Part shown: piece by piece, positions 1 to 4,454 of the stretch
Numbering within the stretch: the stretch's first letter is position 1
Layout: every line of letters starts with the position of its first letter
Source of the DNA: an uncultured Sphingomonadales bacterium
Lineage (GTDB): Bacteria; Pseudomonadota; Alphaproteobacteria; Sphingomonadales; Sphingomonadaceae
NCBI GenBank assembly: GCA_903911985.1
Contig: CAIWFP010000261.1
Location: 1 to 6,828 of the forward strand
DNA length: 6,828 bases
Reading direction: 5' to 3'
Position numbers and translations under genes: made by a program
The notes under the pieces: generated by a model
The model's database searches: none
The model's input: only the letters and a program-made list of their open reading frames with translations
Told to the model about the DNA's origin: nothing

Positions 1-44
1 TGTTGGCGAGGATACGGCGGAACAGGTCTCGGGGCACCGCTACC

Positions 45-47
45 TTA
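45..47. repeat. Putative 3-bp target-site duplication, left copy (TTA)
   Basis: TTA directly abuts the left terminal repeat of the mini-element. The matching copy is at 149-151. Because the terminal bases are AT-rich, a 2-bp assignment with slightly different element ends cannot be excluded, but the 3-bp assignment restores the host reading frame. Confidence 0.6.
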
Positions 48-49
48 TA

Positions 50-84
50 CCAAGGCGCCGAGATGCTGACGCATCACGCCTTGG
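50..84. repeat. Internal hairpin 1 of the mini-element
   Basis: The outer arms are CCAAGGCG (50-57) and CGCCTTGG (77-84). An inner stem is formed by GATGC (62-66) and GCATC (71-75) around the tetraloop TGAC. The two stems are separated by a small asymmetric bulge, so the left third of the element can fold by itself in DNA or RNA. Confidence 0.7.
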
Positions 85-110
85 AAATGTTCAGGCGCCA
101 CACGGGCTTA

Positions 111-147
111 ACCAAGGTCCGATGAGTCAAGCTCATCGAACCTTGGT
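111..147. repeat. Internal hairpin 2 of the mini-element
   Basis: A 16-nt arm, ACCAAGGTCCGATGAG (111-126), pairs with CTCATCGAACCTTGGT (132-147) with a single mismatch at position 119 against 139, around a 5-nt loop TCAAG. It shares the CCAAGG/CCTTGG outer stem with hairpin 1, so the element is two related hairpins in tandem. Confidence 0.75.
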
Positions 148-148
148 A

Positions 149-151
149 TTA
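149..151. repeat. Putative 3-bp target-site duplication, right copy (TTA)
   Basis: TTA directly follows the right terminal repeat CCTTGGTA and matches the copy at 45-47. On the minus strand it lies immediately after the GGC of the interrupted transposase sequence. Confidence 0.6.
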
Positions 152-558
152 GCCATCTGGAAGGTGGCATAGCGGGCATGGCTGACCAGCTTCGCGCCGA
201 TTTTCACCAGCCTGTCGCGGATGCTGGTCAGCGACCAGTGCTGTACCTCCTGCGCAAGGGCGAGGGTGCGCAGGAAGTTGGCAAGGTTGTAGGCAGGCCC
301 ATGAAGCTGGAGCCGCACCGCGTTGCCCCACATGGTGCGGCACGACAGCCGGGTTCATTTGACCGCGTTCTTGCCCTCCTCGATGTACTGCTCCGCCGTG
401 CCACGCTGGTTGTAGAATACCACGACCCGGTCGGCATCGCGCGCGAGATTGGTGACGATAAACCAGACGCGTGGGTAAAGCTCGCCCGGGTGCCACTCGA
501 CCTTGGCGACCATAGTCAGAATGTTGCCCGACGCGTCTGGTACCCGACCGAAGGCCTA

Positions 559-831
559 ACAATGTCAGGCTCGGTTGGTTGCTGGAGAACGCGGGCAAGG
601 GCTAGGTAAATGCCAAGGGTGATTCGGAGTTCTCGCAGGCTGAGCTGGAGCACGCTGAAAGTGCTCGGTTCGGGATCAAGCTGATTGGAGAGTGATTTCC
701 CGCCCGGAAAGTTCCCGAACTCGGCGCGCTTATGGCGAGGCGTGGCACCCAAAAGATGGGGCGTGGAAGCTCGGTGGCAGCTGGGATTTTGATAGCACCG
801 AACTGCCCACGGGGCCTCGATATAACTATCT
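559..831. other. Unassigned, gene-poor stretch between transposase remnant and tRNA-Gly
   Basis: No recognisable gene lies here. A minus-strand frame stays open from inside the tRNA gene across the stretch into the transposase remnant, but its first residues are translated tRNA, so it is not credible as a gene. On the plus strand, codons 606-692 give VNAKGDSEFSQAELEHAESA and then RFGIKLIGE before a TGA at 693-695. This is protein-like in composition but lacks a convincing start and is preceded by a TAG at 603-605. A short hairpin is present with arms GAGCAC (648-653) and GTGCTC (661-666). The stretch is most simply decayed mobile or accessory DNA. Confidence 0.4.
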
Positions 832-849
832 AGTTTTCCTAGGAAAACT
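832..849. repeat. Perfect 18-bp palindrome abutting the tRNA-Gly 3' end
   Basis: AGTTTTCCTAGGAAAACT is its own reverse complement, and its last base is the terminal A of the encoded CCA read on the minus strand. Transcribed from the tRNA gene it could form a 6-bp stem with a CUAG loop, but no U-run follows, so a classical terminator is doubtful. The neighbouring 819-849 is noticeably AT-rich, and CTAG occurs twice (830-833 and 839-842). It may be part of an integration site, a protein-binding palindrome or a weak tRNA terminator. Confidence 0.6.
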
Positions 850-923
850 GGAGCGGGCGAAGGGATTCGAACCCTCGACCCCAACCTTGGCAAGGTTGTG
901 CTCTACCCCTGAGCTACGCCCGC
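849..923 (-). tRNA. tRNA-Gly, anticodon GCC
   Basis: The minus strand folds as a complete cloverleaf. The acceptor stem pairs GCGGGCG (923-917) with CGCCCGC (859-853). The D stem is GCTC/GAGC. The anticodon stem is CAACC/GGTTG around the loop TTGCCAA, giving anticodon GCC, which reads GGC and GGU codons. The T arm contains the canonical GTTCGAATC. The discriminator base is T and CCA is encoded (851-849). All hallmarks of a functional tRNA are present. It points left, with its 3' end towards the transposase remnant, the side on which elements integrating into tRNA genes come to lie. Confidence 0.97.
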
Positions 924-1164
924 TCTGACGTTTGCGTCCCTGCCAATTTGGCCTCGCTTTTCAGCGGTGGGACGGGGTGGAGGCGCGCCGTTAGCATCGC
1001 CCCCGCCGCCCGACAAGTGGAAAACGCAATCGCGATGAACAGTTTTTGCATCCACCACTTTGTGGGCCAGTGTTTGCTGGGCCGGGCTTTGCAGAGATTG
1101 TCCCCATTGCCCCTTCACAAAACCGGCGAAAGGCCCAAATAGGCGGAACCTTGAAATTACAGAC
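924..1164. other. Divergent intergenic region between tRNA-Gly and the cnoX-like gene
   Basis: About 240 bp separate the 5' end of the tRNA gene from the ribosome-binding site of the plus-strand gene. Promoters for both should lie here. A weak plus-strand candidate is TTCACA (about 1121-1126) with AT-rich CAAATA 16 bp downstream. For the tRNA no convincing -35/-10 pair is apparent. The plus frame at 1060-1176 is open, but its residues are Cys/Trp/Pro-rich, unlike a conserved N-terminus, so I treat it as non-coding. Confidence 0.4.
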
Positions 1165-1168
1165 GGAG
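1165..1168 (+). promoter_or_regulatory. Ribosome-binding site deciding a GTG start
   Basis: GGAG lies 8 nt upstream of the GTG at 1177-1179. It supports starting the chaperedoxin there rather than at an upstream ATG (1060) in the same frame, which would add 39 residues unlike the family. Confidence 0.65.
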
Positions 1169-1176
1169 TTTGCGCC

Positions 1177-2082
1177 GTGGCGAGCCTTGGCCTCAGCATC
1201 GACGAACAAAAAGCGGTGGAGCGGTTTCGCGACGCGGTGGTCGACCCCTCGATGAACGCCCTTGTGGTGCTGGATTTCTGGGCGGAATGGTGCGGGCCAT
1301 GCAAGGCGCTGACACCCCTGCTGGAAAAAGTCGCCGCCGAATATGCCGACAAGGGCGTGTTGCTGGCCAAGCTCAATGTCGATGAGGAGCCTTTCATCGC
1401 ATCGCAGTTTCAGGTGAAATCGATTCCCACGGTCTATGCCCTGTATCAGGGCCGCCCGGTTGCCGATCTCACCAGCGCCCGCACCGAATCGCAGTTGAAG
1501 GCGATGCTCGACCAGTTGCTGGCCAAGTTGCAGATTACCGGCGGGGCCCCGCAGGAGGATATTGCCCCGCTGCTGGCGATGGGCGAGGAGGTGCTGGAGA
1601 GCGGCGATGGCGAGCGGGCGGCGGGTATCTTCAGCCAGATCGTCGAAATCGCCCCCGATAGCGCCGCCGCCGCCTCGGGGCTGATTCGCGGCCTTGTCCT
1701 TGCCGGCAATCTTGCCGACGCGCAAACCGTGCTCGATTCGCTGCCGGCCTCCCTTGCCACAGACCCGGCGGTTGAGCGTGCCCGCGCGGCTCTGGCTTTG
1801 GCCCAGGATGCGCCGGAGGCTGGCGAGCTGGCCGCCCTGCGTGCCGCCGCCACCGCCAGCCCCGATGATATGGATGCGCAGTTCGCCTATGCCAGCGCCG
1901 CCTTTGCCGGGGGCGACCGTGATGCGGCGGCCGACACGCTGCTGGCGATGGTCGCGGCGGATCGCGCGTGGAACGAGGGCGCCGCCCGCGCCAAATTGTT
2001 GCAGATTTTCGAGGTGGTGGGGCTGGAGGATGCCTGGGTCGCCGCGCGCCGCCGCCGCCTGTCGACGATCCTGTTCGGTTGA
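1177..2082 (+). CDS. cnoX: CnoX/YbbN-type chaperedoxin (thioredoxin domain plus TPR-like repeats)
   Basis: The protein has 301 residues from a GTG start preceded by a GGAG at good spacing. Residues about 10-115 form a thioredoxin fold: beta strand LVVLDFWAEW, active site WCGPC (residues 38-42), NVDEEP around 67-72, and the cis-proline in SIPTVYALYQG (Pro84). Residues about 120-301 are Ala/Leu-rich helical repeats (GDGERAAGIFSQIVEIAPDS, AGNLADAQTVLDSLPA and others), the C-terminal TPR-like module of the CnoX/YbbN family. In this family the protein is a cytoplasmic holdase that protects proteins from oxidation and aggregation and hands clients to GroEL/ES or DnaK (known for E. coli and Caulobacter). 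The intact CXXC suggests a redox-active protein like the Caulobacter type, unlike E. coli YbbN, which has SQHC. There is no signal peptide. The Lon-N domain gene follows after 10 bp, so the two are probably co-transcribed. Confidence 0.9.
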   Translation: MASLGLSIDEQKAVERFRDAVVDPSMNALVVLDFWAEWCGPCKALTPLLEKVAAEYADKGVLLAKLNVDEEPFIASQFQVKSIPTVYALYQGRPVADLTSARTESQLKAMLDQLLAKLQITGGAPQEDIAPLLAMGEEVLESGDGERAAGIFSQIVEIAPDSAAAASGLIRGLVLAGNLADAQTVLDSLPASLATDPAVERARAALALAQDAPEAGELAALRAAATASPDDMDAQFAYASAAFAGGDRDAAADTLLAMVAADRAWNEGAARAKLLQIFEVVGLEDAWVAARRRRLSTILFG

Positions 2083-2092
2083 GCCCGGGGAA

Positions 2093-2719
2093 ATGAGCGA
2101 GCCCAACAGTATCCGGCGGATCTCCCTGTTCCCCCTGTCGGGCGCGATGCTTTATCCGGGCCTGCGCCTGCCGCTGCACATCTTCGAGCCGCGCTATCGC
2201 TCGATGGTATCGGACGCGCTGGCCCGTGACCGGCGGATTGGCATGATCCAGCCACAGCAGGTGGAGGAGGGCGCCCCGCTGTTTTCCGTCGGCTGTCTGG
2301 GCCATATCGAGGAGGTTGAGGCGCTGGACGATGGCCGGTTCAACATTCTTCTGGTCGGCGAATCCCGCTTTCGCATTCAGCGGGAACTGGCCGTGACCAC
2401 GCCATTCCGGCAGGTTGAGGCCGAACTGCTGGCCGAGCGCGAGGACGAGACGCTGGCCTCGGTGGAACGGGCGCTGTTCGAGCGGGAGGCGCAGTCCTTC
2501 GCCGAGGCGCAGGGCTATCAGGTGAACTGGGAAGAAGTGACGCGTCTGGATGATGTCTCGCTGATCAACGGCGTCTCGCAGATCGCCCCCTTCGATGCCG
2601 CCTCCAAGCAGGCGCTGCTGGAGGCGGACGGCGTTTCCGAGCGTTGCCGCCTGCTGGTGCAGCTGATGCAGTTCTACGGCCGCCGCGATGGCGACGATGG
2701 CCGGGCGACGTTGCAATAG
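2093..2719 (+). CDS. Lon substrate-binding (LON-N) domain protein, stand-alone
   Basis: The 208-residue protein consists essentially of the N-terminal substrate-recognition domain of Lon protease without the AAA+ and peptidase parts. Visible family signatures are ISLFPLSGAMLYPGLRLPLH near residues 10-29, LHIFEPRYR at 28-36, GCLGHIEEVEALDDGRFNIL around 67-86, and LLVGESRFRI at 86-95. The C-terminal half is helical (FDAASKQALLEADGVSERCR). This length is usual for bacterial stand-alone LON-domain proteins. Their exact function is unsettled; they are assumed to bind misfolded or degron-bearing proteins. It lies 10 bp after the chaperedoxin stop. The only Shine-Dalgarno-like run, GGGG at 2087-2090, is close to the ATG, so coupling to the upstream gene is plausible. 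A link to protein quality control with its neighbour is inference. Confidence 0.9.
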   Translation: MSEPNSIRRISLFPLSGAMLYPGLRLPLHIFEPRYRSMVSDALARDRRIGMIQPQQVEEGAPLFSVGCLGHIEEVEALDDGRFNILLVGESRFRIQRELAVTTPFRQVEAELLAEREDETLASVERALFEREAQSFAEAQGYQVNWEEVTRLDDVSLINGVSQIAPFDAASKQALLEADGVSERCRLLVQLMQFYGRRDGDDGRATLQ

Positions 2720-2769
2720 GAGGTAGGTTTTGAGAGGCAAAAGGGATAGCAGCAGGGGCGTTTGATGTG

Positions 2770-2791
2770 CCGATTTGCCAATGCAAATCGG
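2770..2791. repeat. Inverted repeat downstream of the LON-domain gene
   Basis: Perfect 9-bp arms CCGATTTGC (2770-2778) and GCAAATCGG (2783-2791) surround the loop CAAT. It lies 50 bp after the LON gene stop. It could be a terminator stem, but no T-run follows. Confidence 0.55.
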
Positions 2792-2821
2792 TTACCCCCT
2801 GGCAACCCCTTCCCTGTCATT

Positions 2822-2886
2822 GTTGCGCTCTGGTTCGGCTTGGCGCAACGTCTTGGCGCCGCAGGCTTTGAAAGCCGCTTCGCGGC
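2822..2886. repeat. Cluster of three hairpins in the convergent intergenic region
   Basis: Three inverted repeats follow one another: GTTGCGC (2822-2828) with GCGCAAC (2843-2849); GGCTTT (2864-2869) with AAAGCC (2871-2876) around a single G; and GCCGC (2874-2878) with GCGGC (2882-2886) around TTC. The second and third share bases 2874-2876 and cannot form together. They could be a small structured RNA, an intergenic repeat, or remains of a lost gene. No open frame here looks like a protein. Confidence 0.45.
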
Positions 2887-2934
2887 AAGGCGCCTCGTCG
2901 AGAGATTTGCGCTGAGCAAGACGGTAATGGGGGT

Positions 2935-2955
2935 TTGGGGGTGTAACACCCCCAA
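2935..2955. terminator. Probable bidirectional terminator between convergent operons
   Basis: TTGGGGGTG (2935-2943) and CACCCCCAA (2947-2955) form a perfect 9-bp GC-rich stem around the loop TAA. It sits 30 bp beyond the marC stop and about 215 bp beyond the LON gene stop, where two operons converge. Long T-runs are missing on both sides, so efficiency is uncertain, but position and stability fit a shared terminator. Confidence 0.6.
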
Positions 2956-2984
2956 GTCTACCTCTGCAAAACCGCCTGCCTAAC

Positions 2985-3617
2985 CTAATGCCCCGGCAGC
3001 AACACGCCCTTCACCCCGTCGATGACATATTGCACCGCCAGCGCCGCCAGCAGCACGCCGAGCAGGCGGGTCATGGCTGCCTCCACCCGTGTGCCCAGCA
3101 GCCGCATGATCGGGCGGGCCGCCACCAGCGCCGCCAGCATCAGCGCCAGCACCAGCAGCAGCGCGCCCAGCACCGCCGCCAGTTCGCCCATGCCGTTGCT
3201 GCGCGCGCCCAGCAGCATGACCGTGGCGATGGAGCCGGGCCCGGCGATCATCGGCATGGCCATGGGAAACACCGAGACATCGTTTACGGGTGGCGAGGCG
3301 TGCAGCACCTCCTCGGCGCGGTCGTGGTCGCGCTCGGTGCGCTTCTCGAACACCATTTCCAGCGCGATGAGAAACAGCATCAGTCCCCCGGCGATGCGGA
3401 ACGCGTCCAGCCCGATGCCGAGCGCCGCCAGCAGTTTTGCCCCGCAAAGGCCGAAGAGCAGCAGAATGGCCCCGGCGATGGTCGTGGCGCGGATGGCGGT
3501 GGCGGTGGCCTCGCGCTGGCTGGCGCCCCGGGTGAGCCCGGCAAAGATCGGCGCGCAGCCGATGGGGTCGATCACCACGAACAGGGTGATGAAGGTGGAG
3601 AGGAACAGCTCGCCCAC
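2985..3617 (-). CDS. marC: MarC-family integral membrane protein
   Basis: The 210-residue protein starts with GTG at 3617-3615, 3 nt after the stop of the preceding gene; an AGGCG lies about 9 nt upstream of the start. The N-terminus (GELFLSTFITLFVVIDPIGC followed by APIFAGLTRG) is the MarC signature. Hydrophobic segments near residues 5-25, 42-65, 72-92, 118-138, 145-168 and 183-203 fit the six-helix topology of the family. PMAMPMIAGPGSIATVML in the middle is a second conserved block. A soluble charged loop (EKRTERDHDRAEEVLHASPP) separates the two halves. The family lies in the inner membrane and was once linked to multiple antibiotic resistance, a role since disputed; its substrate is unknown. 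It is the last gene of the operon. Family call secure, function open. Confidence 0.9.
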   Translation of the reverse strand: MGELFLSTFITLFVVIDPIGCAPIFAGLTRGASQREATATAIRATTIAGAILLLFGLCGAKLLAALGIGLDAFRIAGGLMLFLIALEMVFEKRTERDHDRAEEVLHASPPVNDVSVFPMAMPMIAGPGSIATVMLLGARSNGMGELAAVLGALLLVLALMLAALVAARPIMRLLGTRVEAAMTRLLGVLLAALAVQYVIDGVKGVLLPGH

Positions 3618-3620
3618 GGC

Positions 3621-4454
3621 TCAGCGCCTGAGCACAGGCGGCGCGGTGACGGCCGGGGGATGGACGACGCCATCCACCAGCACCAGCGACAGTTCCTGCT
3701 GCAACGCGCCGCCGATCTTCGCGCTCAGCGTGAATGGCTGCAGATGGAGATAGTTCGGCGGGCATTCCCAGCGCAGCGTCTCATCCTTCGACGCGCCGGA
3801 CAAATAATCGGCCGGGGCGAGCGGCGGGGCCACAGGCTTGGCCGCTGTTGGAGGCGTCATACCCGCGCCTTTCGTTCGCGCCGGGCAATCGGTCAGCCTG
3901 GCGGGAATCATGTCCTGCCCTGCGTCCAGCGCCGAGGGGCCGGTGGTTTTGCCCTCCACCAGCAGCACCCATTTATAGTCGCCGCGCTTTTGCCTTTGCC
4001 AGACGGTGAGGTAGCGATTGTCGCCATGCTGGCCCGCGGTCACGGCGGTGGAGGCATCGCAGCTCATCCAGGCGGCGCTCACGTGCCATGGTGGCGTTGT
4101 GGCGGGCGCCTCGTGGCTCTTGATGAAATCGGCCAGACGTTGCGGCTGGGGCAAAGTGTCGCTGGGGGCCGGTTGCGCATCGTGCCCCTGCCGCAGGGCG
4201 AGGGGGGCAACCGGACGCGGCCCGCCCAGTCCGATCCACACCACTTCGGCGTCGCTGACGGCGGTGTCGCGCATCGCCGTGAACAGCCCCTTGTCGCGCG
4301 CGGCCTTGGCAAAACCGAGATCGGCGGTGATGGCGTCGGAGGGTGCGCCGATGATCTGCTGGCGGCTGTGCGTGCCTTGCGCCTGCGCGCTGGCGCCGAG
4401 CGGCCCAACCAGGCCCAGAACCAGCCCCGGAACCAGCGCCCGGCGGCGGATCAT
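3621..4454 (-). CDS. Secreted hypothetical protein, possibly with an NTF2-like/DUF4440-type fold
   Basis: The 277-residue protein has an N-terminal export signal: positive start MIRRR, a hydrophobic Leu/Val/Gly core at residues 7-20, and AxA-type cleavage options after Ala23 or Ala25. It is therefore probably periplasmic. Residues about 40-75 (DAITADLGFAKAARDKGLF and on to AEVVWIG) and 123-168 (WHVSAAWMSCDAS, RYLTVWQRQKRGDYKWVLLV) resemble secreted proteins with the SnoaL/DUF4440 fold. This is recall from pattern, not a search. The C-terminal third is Pro/Ala-rich with two more Cys (TDCPART and RWECPPN), so disulfides are conceivable. The start is well supported: GAGGG lies 9 nt upstream, and its ATG overlaps the folD stop by one base (TGATG), implying coupled translation. 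I do not assign a function. Confidence 0.75.
   Translation of the reverse strand: MIRRRALVPGLVLGLVGPLGASAQAQGTHSRQQIIGAPSDAITADLGFAKAARDKGLFTAMRDTAVSDAEVVWIGLGGPRPVAPLALRQGHDAQPAPSDTLPQPQRLADFIKSHEAPATTPPWHVSAAWMSCDASTAVTAGQHGDNRYLTVWQRQKRGDYKWVLLVEGKTTGPSALDAGQDMIPARLTDCPARTKGAGMTPPTAAKPVAPPLAPADYLSGASKDETLRWECPPNYLHLQPFTLSAKIGGALQQELSLVLVDGVVHPPAVTAPPVLRR

Larger units (their letters stand above)
48..148. mobile_element. 101-bp MITE-like mini-element with terminal inverted repeats
   Basis: The ends are perfect 8-bp inverted repeats, TACCAAGG at 48-55 and CCTTGGTA at 141-148. The trinucleotide TTA directly flanks the element at 45-47 and 149-151, as expected of a target-site duplication. 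Removing the element plus one TTA joins minus-strand codons ATG GCT to AAG GTA GCG GTG, giving MAKVAVPRDLF, the continuous transposase C-terminus. This independently fixes the insertion limits. The element encodes no protein and is built of two hairpins (50-84 and 111-147). This is the organisation of a non-autonomous element mobilised in trans, or of a REP/REPIN-like repeat. I do not recognise its family and cannot tell which transposase would move it. As an insert of 104 bp (element plus duplication) it shifts the transposase frame and supplies a TGA at 133-135. Confidence 0.75.
1..555 (-). pseudogene. IS1380-family transposase, C-terminal remnant (disrupted)
   Basis: Read on the minus strand from about 555, the frame gives a stretch containing VAKVEWHPGELYPR, FIVTNLARDADRVVVFYNQR and GTAEQYIEEGKNAV. 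After a TGA it continues with TRLSCRTMWGNAVRLQLH, AYNLANFLRTLAL and HWSLTSIRDRLVKIGAKLV, then FQMA. These are hallmark C-terminal blocks of IS1380-family DDE transposases (recalled family knowledge, not searched). Three lesions are visible. An in-frame TGA at 355-357 stands where the family usually has Trp (WTRLSC). A 101-bp insertion (48-148) splits FQMA from VAVPRDLFRRILAN. Upstream, a TAG at 556-558 and loss of recognisable similarity show that the N-terminal part, with most of the catalytic core, is missing. The C-terminus runs off the left window edge. No functional transposase is possible. The family call is firm; the exact left and right limits are not. Confidence 0.85.

Noticed and set aside
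45..151. The hairpins at the left end as part of a CRISPR array
   Set aside because: Only two related hairpins with different lengths and no regular spacers. Terminal repeats and a target duplication explain the structure better.
45..151. The mini-element as an intact IS of the IS630/mariner type with a TA duplication
   Set aside because: A TA duplication would fit the terminal bases less well than TTA when the host frame is rebuilt, and there is no room for a transposase.
178..609. 143-residue plus-strand ORF across the transposase remnant
   Set aside because: Antisense to sequence whose minus-strand frame matches IS1380 transposase blocks.
516..893. 125-residue minus-strand ORF starting MPRLGSRVRIPSPAP
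   Set aside because: It starts inside the tRNA-Gly sequence and crosses into the transposase remnant in a wrong frame. There is no independent start signal.
692..928. 78-residue plus-strand ORF ending in GFEPSTPTLARLCSTPELRP
   Set aside because: The C-terminal half is the tRNA-Gly gene read backwards, a well-known source of spurious ORFs.
1060..1176. N-terminal extension of the chaperedoxin from an upstream ATG
   Set aside because: The extra 39 residues (Cys/Trp/Pro-rich) do not resemble the family N-terminus, and a good GGAG sits 8 nt before the GTG at 1177.
991..2106. Minus-strand open frame of 371 codons opposite the chaperedoxin gene
   Set aside because: It mirrors a gene with clear WCGPC and TPR features, and its product is low-complexity without recognisable domains.
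1631..2740. Minus-strand open frame of 369 codons opposite the LON-domain gene
   Set aside because: Antisense shadow; the plus-strand frame carries the LON signatures and a plausible start.
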